In this document: piece after piece, positions 1 to 6,768 of the stretch
How positions within the stretch are numbered: position 1 is the first letter of the stretch
Layout of the letters: each line of letters starts with the position of its first letter
Source of the DNA: Sanguibacter gelidistatuariae
Lineage (GTDB): Bacteria; Actinomycetota; Actinomycetes; Actinomycetales; Cellulomonadaceae
Assembly: GCF_900096585.1 (NCBI RefSeq)
Contig: NZ_FMYH01000004.1
Span: forward strand, 62,001 to 126,000
Reading direction: 5' to 3'
Length of the DNA stretch: 64,000 nt
The notes under the pieces: generated by a model
The model's database searches: none
Seen by the model: only the letters and a program-made list of their open reading frames with translations
What the model was told of the DNA's origin: nothing
Program-made: the position numbers and the translations under genes

Positions 1-156
1 GCCCAGCGCCGGCGCGAGACATACTTCTCGGCGATCGCCGAGCGGGCCGCCCACAGCTCCTCGAGCGTTGCGCTCGCCGGGATGACCGTCGCGGGGGCGC
101 TGCGGGACGGCTCCGGGGCGCCGGGGGGGCACGCCGGCCTGGTGGCTGTGGGTTAA
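1..156 (+). CDS. C-terminal fragment of an unidentified protein (partial)
   Basis: Reading frame 1 is open from the window edge to a TAA at 154-156, giving about 51 residues. The first half (RRRETYFSAIAERAAHSSSS) looks like ordinary coding sequence, while the Gly/Ala-rich tail is low complexity. There is too little to name a family. If real, it is the end of a gene lying to the left, and in flagellar loci of this type that could be another flagellar gene, but nothing in the residues shows it. The frame could also be open by chance in GC-rich DNA. Confidence 0.3.
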   Translation, partial: AQRRRETYFSAIAERAAHSSSSVALAGMTVAGALRDGSGAPGGHAGLVAVG

Positions 157-231
157 CGGGTTAACGCTCACAACGCCTTCCGTCGTCGGGTGGGTCGTCA
201 CCGCTCCCCGTCTGTGGCGGTCGGAGCCGGA

Positions 232-259
232 CTAATACCAGCCGCGACGTTGCCGATGG
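232..259 (+). promoter_or_regulatory. Flagellar sigma-factor-type promoter for the glycosyltransferase
   Basis: CTAAT at 232-236 is followed after exactly 16 nt by CCGATGG at 253-259. It matches the pattern seen upstream of flagellin, fliS, flgB, flbD, fliM, cheA and one receptor gene. The predicted transcription start is about 20 nt before the ATG at 288. The same region carries two direct GTTAAC hexamers at about 151-163 of unknown meaning. Confidence 0.55.
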
Positions 260-287
260 GACACCCACCAGCAACCAGGGAGCCAGG

Positions 288-1829
288 ATGTCCGTGCTCA
301 GCGCGCCGAAGATCTCAGCAGTACTCATCGTCAAGGACGAAGAGGCTGTGCTCGACGAGTGCCTCGCGGCCCTGCACTGGGCCGACGAGATCGTCGTCTA
401 CGACACCGGGTCGAGCGACGCGACGCGGGAGATCGCCGCGAAGTACACCGACGTGGTTGTCGAGGGGTACTGGGACGACGACTTCGGAGCGGCCCGCAAC
501 CGGGCGCTGGATCACGCGACGCACGTGTGGGTACTGAACGTCGACGCGGACGAGGTGTTCGTCGGGCCCCCCGAGGCGATTCGTAGCGCTCTCAGGTCCG
601 GGGTGACGTCGCGTTCCATCCTCGTCGAGAGTGTGGACGAGAATGCGGGCGCGAGTGGGACGGTGTCGATCATCCGCCTCTTCAGGAAGGACCTCTATTG
701 CTTTGCGGGTCGCCTCCACGAACAGGCGGTGCAACGGCCGGGCGCGACCGCACCGCTCTCTCCGCGGCCGCTGCACCATGTCAAGCTGCTGCACTCGGGC
801 TATGAAGCGGCGCGCATCATCGAGCGGGGCAAAGGGGAGCGGAACCTCGATCTCGCACGGCGGGACCTTGCTGAGTCCATCTCGCGAGGGGACAGTGACG
901 CTGCCATTGCGCTCCGGAAGGCGAACGTTGCGCGGTCGATGAGCTTCGGCGGATCGTTCGACGACGCGCTGAGCTTCGCTGAAGCAGCGTTCGCCGAGGG
1001 GGCTCTGGCGGACCGCGATCTCGCGACACTTGCGAAGGCCATGTGCGCGACTGCGATGCTTCTTGACGACAACGAGAAGGTCGAACGCTGGTGGCAGCGG
1101 TGGCACGACTCCGGCGAGAACCCGGTCTGGGCCCTCGCCTGGATTGCCCCCTGGCTCGCCCGCCGCGGGATGGTAGACGAGCTCCTGTCGGTCCTCGACC
1201 GCATCCCGACAACTGTCGTGGATCCCTCGGGCGAACGGTTCCTCAAGGTGGACCTCGCCCCATTGCACGTGTGGGCGCTCCTGATGTCCGGCAAGCACAA
1301 GCGTGCCGTGGGAGTAGCGATCGATGCTGCCCGCAAGGGACGCCCCTCGCTCGTTCCCGGGGCACTGACGGAGCTCTTCGACCACGCAGGCCTCCACGTA
1401 TCCGCGCTGCTCACGGAGATCGACGACTCTCTGTGGATGACGCTCGTCATGCAGTGTGTCCAGGACGGGTCCAGGAGCTCGCGGCGCTTCCTCGAGGCGA
1501 TGAACGCCGCTCGACCGGGCGACGCTGCCGTGCTCCTGGCAGGGTCTGCCCTGGCGCCGCGCCTGAGCCTCGAAGAAGCGGCGTCGTGGGCGATCGAGCT
1601 GAGGCAGCAGGGTTTCGCGGAGGAGTGCCCGCTGGTCGCGATCGCGGGCAACGAAGCTCTCGACCCGCGACAGCGCGCGATAGCCGGCGCCATGGCCGTC
1701 GACATCTACGGCGATGACCGCGCGCTTCCAGGTCTTGGTGACGCACTGGCGCGGGTGGCGCCCGACGACGAGGCGGAGCTCATCGCCCAGCTCGACATCG
1801 TCGCGCCAGGCCTGGTGAGCGCCGCCTGA
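288..1829 (+). CDS. Family 2 glycosyltransferase with helical C-terminal region, candidate flagellin glycosyltransferase
   Basis: The protein has 513 residues. Residues 1-95 form a GT-A fold donor-binding domain of glycosyltransferase family 2: ISAVLIVKDEE at the start, then VVYDTGSSD, and the metal/nucleotide-binding DADE after VLNV. The rest is Ala/Leu-rich and helical, resembling the TPR-like tails of other GT2 proteins. No signal peptide or membrane segment is visible, so it should act in the cytoplasm on a protein or soluble acceptor. The ATG at 288 follows a purine-rich stretch (AGGGAGCCAGG). It sits directly upstream of flagellin and has the same type of promoter, so glycosylation of flagellin is the most economical role. 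That role is inference; the family assignment is firm. Confidence 0.85.
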   Translation: MSVLSAPKISAVLIVKDEEAVLDECLAALHWADEIVVYDTGSSDATREIAAKYTDVVVEGYWDDDFGAARNRALDHATHVWVLNVDADEVFVGPPEAIRSALRSGVTSRSILVESVDENAGASGTVSIIRLFRKDLYCFAGRLHEQAVQRPGATAPLSPRPLHHVKLLHSGYEAARIIERGKGERNLDLARRDLAESISRGDSDAAIALRKANVARSMSFGGSFDDALSFAEAAFAEGALADRDLATLAKAMCATAMLLDDNEKVERWWQRWHDSGENPVWALAWIAPWLARRGMVDELLSVLDRIPTTVVDPSGERFLKVDLAPLHVWALLMSGKHKRAVGVAIDAARKGRPSLVPGALTELFDHAGLHVSALLTEIDDSLWMTLVMQCVQDGSRSSRRFLEAMNAARPGDAAVLLAGSALAPRLSLEEAASWAIELRQQGFAEECPLVAIAGNEALDPRQRAIAGAMAVDIYGDDRALPGLGDALARVAPDDEAELIAQLDIVAPGLVSAA

Positions 1830-1860
1830 CCGGCAGCGCGAAAATGCTTCCCACGAAATT

Positions 1861-1888
1861 CTTATGCCCTCGGGGGACTACCCGATAG
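1861..1888 (+). promoter_or_regulatory. Flagellin promoter, flagellar sigma-factor type
   Basis: CTTAT at 1861-1865, 16 nt, then CCGATAG at 1882-1888. A start near 1895 would give a leader of about 57 nt carrying the two CsrA-type sites. Confidence 0.65.
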
Positions 1889-1899
1889 GCAGAGTGGCA

Positions 1900-1940
1900 G
1901 CCCACGGACGGGCGCCTCAGTTCGGCCCCCTTTTCACGGA
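1900..1940 (+). promoter_or_regulatory. Two candidate CsrA-binding sites in the flagellin leader
   Basis: ACGGA occurs at 1904-1908 and again at 1936-1940. The first lies in the six-base loop ACGGAC of a four-pair hairpin, GCCC 1900-1903 with GGGC 1910-1913. The second overlaps the Shine-Dalgarno sequence GGAAGAAG of flagellin. CsrA dimers recognise ANGGA, preferably in hairpin loops. In Bacillus subtilis two such sites in the hag leader mediate repression that is relieved by FliW. A csrA gene lies at 28205. Confidence 0.6.
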
Positions 1941-1951
1941 AGAAGATCATC

Positions 1952-3121
1952 ATGGGTCTCTCGATCAACCAGAACATCGCGGCAACCAACTCCTACCGCA
2001 ACCTCTCCAACACTCAGAACGACCTGAGCAAGTCGCTCGAGAAGCTCTCCTCCGGTTTCCGCATCAACCGCGCAGCCGACGACGCTGCCGGCCTCGCGAT
2101 CTCCGAGGGCCTGCGCTCGCAGGTCGGTGGCCTCAAGGTTGCCGTCCGCAACGCCCAGGACGGCATCTCCGTCGTGCAGACCGCTGAAGGTGCACTCACC
2201 GAGACGCACGCCATCCTGCAGCGTATGCGCGACCTGTCCGTCCAGGGCGCCAACGCCGGTGGCCTGAGCGACGACGCCAAGGGCAGCATCCAGTCGGAGA
2301 TGGGCCAGCTCAAGTCCGAGCTCACGCGTATCGCTGACACCACGCAGTTCAACGGGACCAAGCTGCTCGACGGCTCCTACAACGGCAAGTTCCAGGTCGG
2401 CGCCAACGTCGGCGAGTCCATCTCGGTCGCCGTCACCACCGGGATGGGCGCAAACCCGCTCGGCGTCTCCGGCGTCGACGTCACCGCCAGCCCCGCATCG
2501 GCGTTGGCCGGCACGGTCGTCAACGCAGTTGCCAGCGCCGCTGGAACGGTCACCTTCGACGCGTCCGCCACGGACGCCGCGGACGCGTCGTCGTACGAGA
2601 AGCTGAACGGCACGATCACGGTCGGCGACAAGAGCTTCGACCTGGCCACGGTCAAGTTCACGGCTGCGCAGAGCGACGTGACCACGCGTCAGGCCGCCCT
2701 CGCGAAGCAGGTCCTCGACGCCACCGGCGTCGTCGTCACCGGTGGCGCGGGTGCCGCCCTGGTCTTCACTGGCGCAACCCCGGCCGCCACCGCCACTGCC
2801 AACCAGGTCGCCGCCGCATCGGTCAAGTTCGACAAGGTCACCGGTGCCGACGACGCGATCACCAAGATCAACGCTGCCATCAAGACGGTCTCCGCGACCC
2901 GTTCAGACCTCGGTGCCGTGCAGAACCGTTTTGACCACACCATCAAGAACCTCAACGTCGCGGTCGAGAACCTCTCCGCGTCCGAGAGCCGCATCCGCGA
3001 CACGGACATGGCGTCGGAGATGGTGAACTTCACCCGCGCGCAGATCCTCTCGCAGGCCGGTACCTCCATGCTTGCTCAGGCCAACCAGATCCCTCAGGGC
3101 GTTCTCTCGCTCCTGCGCTGA
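1952..3121 (+). CDS. fliC: Flagellin
   Basis: 389 residues that build the filament after export by the flagellar type III system. The N-terminal D0/D1 region (1-140) has the classic GLSINQNIAATNSYRNL start and SSGFRINRAADDAAGLAIS. The C-terminal D1/D0 region (about 300-389) has NLSASESRIRDTDMASEM and ends in the usual QANQIPQGVLSLLR. The middle section (about 150-290) is rich in Ala, Thr and Val and is not a recognisable conserved domain, so it is presumably the exposed D2-like part. It has its own promoter, a leader with CsrA-type sites and a strong terminator at 3157-3200, as expected for a very highly expressed monocistronic gene. The symbol hag would serve equally well. Confidence 0.97.
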   Translation: MGLSINQNIAATNSYRNLSNTQNDLSKSLEKLSSGFRINRAADDAAGLAISEGLRSQVGGLKVAVRNAQDGISVVQTAEGALTETHAILQRMRDLSVQGANAGGLSDDAKGSIQSEMGQLKSELTRIADTTQFNGTKLLDGSYNGKFQVGANVGESISVAVTTGMGANPLGVSGVDVTASPASALAGTVVNAVASAAGTVTFDASATDAADASSYEKLNGTITVGDKSFDLATVKFTAAQSDVTTRQAALAKQVLDATGVVVTGGAGAALVFTGATPAATATANQVAAASVKFDKVTGADDAITKINAAIKTVSATRSDLGAVQNRFDHTIKNLNVAVENLSASESRIRDTDMASEMVNFTRAQILSQAGTSMLAQANQIPQGVLSLLR

Positions 3122-3156
3122 TCTGGTCGGCTCTAGCTGACAGGTAGCACGCACGG

Positions 3157-3200
3157 CCGTTGACCGGTGGTGGAGCTCACGCTCCGCCGCCGGTCAACGG
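3157..3200 (+). terminator. Terminator after flagellin
   Basis: A 20-base-pair hairpin with two G-U pairs: arms 3157-3176 and 3181-3200 with the tetraloop TCAC. It lies 36 nt past the flagellin stop and 42 nt before fliD. There is no T-run after it. Confidence 0.75.
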
Positions 3201-3241
3201 CATATCACGGGTGAACGACACACAACACAGGAGGAACAACC

Positions 3242-4681
3242 ATGGGCCTGGCACTGGACGGGTTGATCAGCGGCAACAACACGACCGAGCTCATCAACCA
3301 GCTCATGGCGGTCGAGGGCAACCAGCAGACGCTGCTCAAGCAGAAGCAGACCGCCGCGACGAGCTTCATCACCGCCCTGCAGTCCCTCAACACGAAGGTC
3401 GCGTCTCTGGCGCAGTTCGCCAAGACCGCAGCCACGGACGATGCCTGGAAGGCGATGGCGACCAGGTCGTCGGCCACGTCGGTGACGGCCTCCGCGGGGA
3501 TCACCGCACAGCCCTCGGCGGTGACCTTCTCGGTCGACAAGCTCGCCCGCGCACAGGCGACCCTGGTCACGCTCCCCACCGACGGCAGCGGCTACCCGAC
3601 CCAGCCGCCCACGATCACGATCGCACGCGGCGACAAGCTCACCACCATCTCCCCGGCCTCCGGCAGCCTGGCCGACATCACAGCGGCGATCAACGCAGCA
3701 TCGGACTCCGGGATCAAGGCCGTCGCGGTCCGTGTGGGCAACGCGGGCGCGGACGGCAGCGAACCTCAGTACAAGCTGCAGCTAACAGGTGACGCCACCG
3801 GCGCGGATGCGGCCTTCGAGGTCTACCTCGGGGACTCCGCTGCCGTCGCCGACCTGCGGGCCGGCAACGCTGCCGCAAGCGCGACCAAGCTCACAGGCCA
3901 GGACGCCATCGTGCTGAGCGCCGCGGGCGACGCGGAGATCACGCTCTGGCCGGGAGCGGTGATCGGCTCCGGCCCGGACGCCACCACCGGGCTCAAGCTC
4001 ACGTCGTCCACCAACACCTTCGGCGAGCTGCTCACCGGGGTCTCGGTCACGGTTTCGGCGGTCGAGAACACGCCCGTCACGATTACCACGACCCCAGACG
4101 CTGCCGCGCTGAAGAACGTTGCCGCGGGGATCGTCACCAACCTCCAGACGGTCCTGTCCGAGATCACCTCGCGCACCAAGAGCACCGAGTCCAAGGCGTC
4201 CGACGGCCGCACGATCCTCACCGGTGGTCTCTTCTCGGGCGACTCGGCCATCCGCCTGCTGCAGCAGAACCTGCAGAGCCTTGGCTCCGCGCCCGTGGAT
4301 GGGGTCTCCCCGTCCGACGTCGGGATCATCATCGGCAAGGACGGTACCTTCACCTTCGACGAGGCGAAGTTCTCCGCAGCTTTGGCCGCCGACCCGGCCA
4401 AGACTCAAAAGATCGTCCAGACCATCGCCGAACGGTTGCAGGTCGCCGCAGACACGGCGTCGAACAAGGACACCGGCAACCTGACCCAGAAGATCACCGG
4501 ACAGGAGAGCTCGGTCAAGACGATGGGGGACCAGATCACCAACTGGGACTACCGGCTTACCCTGCGTCGCGCGTCGCTGGAGAAGACCTACTCCGCGCTC
4601 GAGGTCGCGCTGGGCAAGATGCAGTCCACGCAGAGCTGGCTCACCTCGCAGCTGGCGTCGCTGCCTTCATGGAGCTCCTGA
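3242..4681 (+). CDS. fliD: Flagellar filament cap protein FliD (HAP2)
   Basis: 479 residues. FliD forms the cap at the filament tip and folds exported flagellin into place. The N-terminal domain is typical (LALDGLISGNNTTELINQLM, then a coiled stretch of QQTLLKQKQTAA), and the C-terminal domain ends in the helical segment with NWDYRLTLRRASLEKTYSALE and the common terminus MQSTQSWLTSQLASL. The ATG at 3242 has a perfect GGAGG upstream (CACAGGAGGAAC). No flagellar-type promoter was found before it, so it may rely on a housekeeping promoter or readthrough of the flagellin terminator. The order fliD-fliS follows the usual arrangement. Confidence 0.95.
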   Translation: MGLALDGLISGNNTTELINQLMAVEGNQQTLLKQKQTAATSFITALQSLNTKVASLAQFAKTAATDDAWKAMATRSSATSVTASAGITAQPSAVTFSVDKLARAQATLVTLPTDGSGYPTQPPTITIARGDKLTTISPASGSLADITAAINAASDSGIKAVAVRVGNAGADGSEPQYKLQLTGDATGADAAFEVYLGDSAAVADLRAGNAAASATKLTGQDAIVLSAAGDAEITLWPGAVIGSGPDATTGLKLTSSTNTFGELLTGVSVTVSAVENTPVTITTTPDAAALKNVAAGIVTNLQTVLSEITSRTKSTESKASDGRTILTGGLFSGDSAIRLLQQNLQSLGSAPVDGVSPSDVGIIIGKDGTFTFDEAKFSAALAADPAKTQKIVQTIAERLQVAADTASNKDTGNLTQKITGQESSVKTMGDQITNWDYRLTLRRASLEKTYSALEVALGKMQSTQSWLTSQLASLPSWSS

Positions 4682-4713
4682 CTCGGCGGGACTGACCGGC
4701 CAGCACGTCCTTC

Positions 4714-4750
4714 GGGGCGGTACGAGGAGCACAATTCCTCATACCGCCCC
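4714..4750 (+). terminator. Terminator after fliD, overlapping the fliS promoter
   Basis: Arms 4714-4728 (GGGGCGGTA, mismatch, GAGGA) and 4736-4750 pair with one internal mismatch and a 7-nt loop. The -35-like CTCAT of the fliS promoter (4738-4742) lies inside the right arm. Confidence 0.65.
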
Positions 4751-4764
4751 TCCGTGCGTCGATA
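4738..4764 (+). promoter_or_regulatory. fliS promoter, flagellar sigma-factor type, apparently leaderless
   Basis: CTCAT at 4738-4742, 16 nt, TCGATA at 4759-4764. A start about 7 nt past the -10 falls at 4771-4773, which is the A of the fliS ATG. No Shine-Dalgarno sequence fits between them. Confidence 0.6.
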
Positions 4765-4772
4765 TAATCGGT

Positions 4773-5225
4773 ATGAGTTTCTCGACGAGCGCGACCCAAC
4801 GTGCGCAGTTCCTCAACGACACCGTCCTGAGCGCGAGCCCGGCCCGCCTCCTGACGATGCTCTACGACCGTCTGGTCCTCGACATCGACCGCGCGGGTCA
4901 CGCGCAGATGACTGGCGACCATGTTGAGGCAAACACCCACCTCACCCACGCCCAGGACATCGTCTCGGAGCTGTTCGTGACCCTAGACGTCACCGTCTGG
5001 TCGGGCGGACCGGGGCTCAAGGCCCTCTACTCCCACCTGCTCTCCGAGCTCATCAGCGCCAACCTCACCCACGACGCCGAGCGCACCCGCGCCTGCCGTG
5101 ACCTGGTCGAGCCGCTGCGCGCTGCCTGGCACGAGGCAGCCGCGAGCCTGGCCCCGGCCGCGCCGTCCCGCCCAGAGGCCCCCGTCGGTGCGGGCTCCCG
5201 CGGGAGCGTGCTCGGTGTCGGCTGA
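4773..5225 (+). CDS. fliS: Flagellin export chaperone FliS
   Basis: 150 residues, slightly longer than the usual 125-135. FliS binds the flagellin C-terminus in the cytoplasm and keeps it unfolded for export. The diagnostic region is SASPARLLTMLYDRLVLDID near residue 20, followed by alternating helices (HLTHAQDIVSELFVTLD, LYSHLLSELISANL). The tail after about residue 130 is Ala/Pro/Gly-rich and atypical. The gene seems to be transcribed from a promoter so close that the mRNA would begin at or next to the ATG. It overlaps the next gene by 11 nt. Confidence 0.92.
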   Translation: MSFSTSATQRAQFLNDTVLSASPARLLTMLYDRLVLDIDRAGHAQMTGDHVEANTHLTHAQDIVSELFVTLDVTVWSGGPGLKALYSHLLSELISANLTHDAERTRACRDLVEPLRAAWHEAAASLAPAAPSRPEAPVGAGSRGSVLGVG

Positions 5226-5547
5226 CCAGGACGCGGGATGGCAGGAGGCCCTCGATCAGATCGAGGCGGACGTCGCCCGGGCGCAGACCCTGATCACCAG
5301 TCCCGCGGACCCGGAGATTCTCGCCGCGCAGTCGGCGGAGAACCAGTTCACCCCGGCCGCCGCAGCCGGCCTCGGCCCCGTCCCCGACGGCCTTCGGGTG
5401 CGCGCTCACGCGGTCCTCAACCGGCAGCAGGCCGTCCAGCGGGAGCTGTCCGAGGCGCTCCAGGCGACCCGCGCCCACCTGCGCGTGGTCGAGTCCCTCG
5501 TGAAGCGCAACGCCCCCCAGGCCGTCTATCTCGACATCCTCGGGTGA
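5215..5547 (+). CDS. Small helical protein, candidate FliT/FlgN-type flagellar chaperone
   Basis: 110 residues from a GTG at 5215 that overlaps the fliS stop; this start is chosen over upstream in-frame ATGs because it begins right where the conserved-looking sequence SADQDAGWQEALDQIEADV starts. The protein is almost entirely helical (QEALDQIEADVARAQTLI, RRELSEALQATRAHLRVV), ending in VYLDILG. Size, helical content and position after fliS are those of fliT or other flagellar export chaperones. There is no motif that proves it, so the role is inferred from position. Confidence 0.6.
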   Translation: MSADQDAGWQEALDQIEADVARAQTLITSPADPEILAAQSAENQFTPAAAAGLGPVPDGLRVRAHAVLNRQQAVQRELSEALQATRAHLRVVESLVKRNAPQAVYLDILG

Positions 5548-5585
5548 AGAAACCGGGTGCCCTGCGAGCTGCCAGATAAAAAGTC

Positions 5586-5613
5586 CTCATAGCCCTCACC
5601 GGGCAACCGATAT
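5586..5613 (+). promoter_or_regulatory. Promoter of the flgB-flgE basal-body operon
   Basis: CTCAT at 5586-5590, 16 nt, CCGATAT at 5607-5613, the best match to the shared flagellar pattern. The expected start lies about 70 nt before the flgB start at 5688. Confidence 0.6.
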
Positions 5614-5687
5614 GCAGGTAGAGCCAGGATGGCTCGCGCAGGAGGCCAAGGATCGGCCGTTCAACCCATGAAGACCAGGGGACAGCC

Positions 5688-6029
5688 GTGTTCGATTCAG
5701 TGACCTATGTGGCGCTCAACAGCGCCCTCGACGGGCTCGCGCTCCGTCAGCGTGTGATCGCGAACAACGTAGCCAACATCAACACCCCGAACTACCTTGC
5801 GGGGCGTGTCTCCTTCGAGAGCGCGCTCGCGTCAGCTGTGAAGCGCGGCGACGGGGCAGCCACAGCGACCGAGGCCCGCTCCCTCGAGCCCACCCGCCTC
5901 GACGGCAACAACGTCAACCTCGACGCGGAGACCCTGCTCAACGTCGACACCAACCTGCGCTACCAGCTGGCCACCCAAGCGGTCGACGGCACGTACTCCT
6001 CCCTCCGCGTGGCCATGAGGACCAACTGA
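5688..6029 (+). CDS. flgB: Flagellar basal-body rod protein FlgB
   Basis: 113 residues, the usual size. FlgB is part of the proximal rod and is exported without a signal peptide. The rod-family signature lies at residues 15-45 (LDGLALRQRVIANNVANINT, then PNYLAGRVSFE). The start is GTG at 5688 with GGGGACAG upstream. First gene of a long operon; the stop overlaps the ATG of flgC. Confidence 0.95.
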   Translation: MFDSVTYVALNSALDGLALRQRVIANNVANINTPNYLAGRVSFESALASAVKRGDGAATATEARSLEPTRLDGNNVNLDAETLLNVDTNLRYQLATQAVDGTYSSLRVAMRTN

Positions 6030-6433
6030 TGACAACCTTCGGAGCGATCGGGATCGCGAGCACCGGGATGACGGTGAACCGCAAGTGGCTGGACGCGATC
6101 AGCGACAACCTCGCGAACATGAACACCGTCACCGCGACCGACGGCGCCGCCTTCCAGGCGAAGTACGTCGTGGCCACGGCCGTCGGCTACCCCGAGAACG
6201 GCCAGGGCGTCCAGGTCGCCGGCATCGAGCTGGGCAGCGCCGAGGGGCGCATGGTCTACGAGCCCGAGCACCCCCTCGCCGACGCCGAGGGCTACGTGAA
6301 GTACCCAGACATCGACATGGGCAGCCAGATGTCCCAGATGATCATGGCGCAGCGTGGCTACCAGGCCAACGCCGCCGTGGTCGACCGTGCCAAGGCCACC
6401 TACGAGGCCGCACTCCAGATCGGACGCAACTGA
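6029..6433 (+). CDS. flgC: Flagellar basal-body rod protein FlgC
   Basis: 134 residues. N-terminal rod motif (IGIASTGMTVNRKWLDAISD, NLANMNTVTATDG) and C-terminal rod motif (MSQMIMAQRGYQANAAVVDRA) are both present, so it is complete. Translation is probably coupled to flgB and to fliE by overlapping stop/start codons (TGATG at 6431). Confidence 0.96.
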   Translation: MTTFGAIGIASTGMTVNRKWLDAISDNLANMNTVTATDGAAFQAKYVVATAVGYPENGQGVQVAGIELGSAEGRMVYEPEHPLADAEGYVKYPDIDMGSQMSQMIMAQRGYQANAAVVDRAKATYEAALQIGRN

Positions 6434-6768
6434 TGACCATCTCCGCACTCGAGGCCGTCTCGGCCCTGACCAGCGGCGCCTCCGTGGCCCCCACCGGATA
6501 CGTTCCCGGGACCGACTCGATCGACCCGAGCCGGGCTGCGTCGTCGTCGGGTGCCTTCGGCAATGTGCTCACCGGAGCTGTGAACAACCTCCAGGGGTTG
6601 CAGAACACGTCCAACGAGCTTGCGGTCAAGGCAGTCACCGGTGACCTCGACGACATCCACGACTACACGATCGCCGCGACCGAGGCCAAGGTCACCCTTG
6701 AGCTCACCGCGGCGATCCGCAACAAGGCCGTCGACGCCTTCACCGAGATCATGAGGATGCAGGCCTGA
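6433..6768 (+). CDS. fliE: Flagellar hook-basal body complex protein FliE
   Basis: 111 residues. FliE links the MS ring to the rod. The C-terminal half carries the family signature: NELAVKAVTGDLDDIHDYTI, then ELTAAIRNKAVDAFTEIMRMQ. The ATG at 6433 overlaps the flgC stop. An in-frame extension back to 6085 exists but would lie wholly inside flgC and was rejected. Confidence 0.95.
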   Translation: MTISALEAVSALTSGASVAPTGYVPGTDSIDPSRAASSSGAFGNVLTGAVNNLQGLQNTSNELAVKAVTGDLDDIHDYTIAATEAKVTLELTAAIRNKAVDAFTEIMRMQA

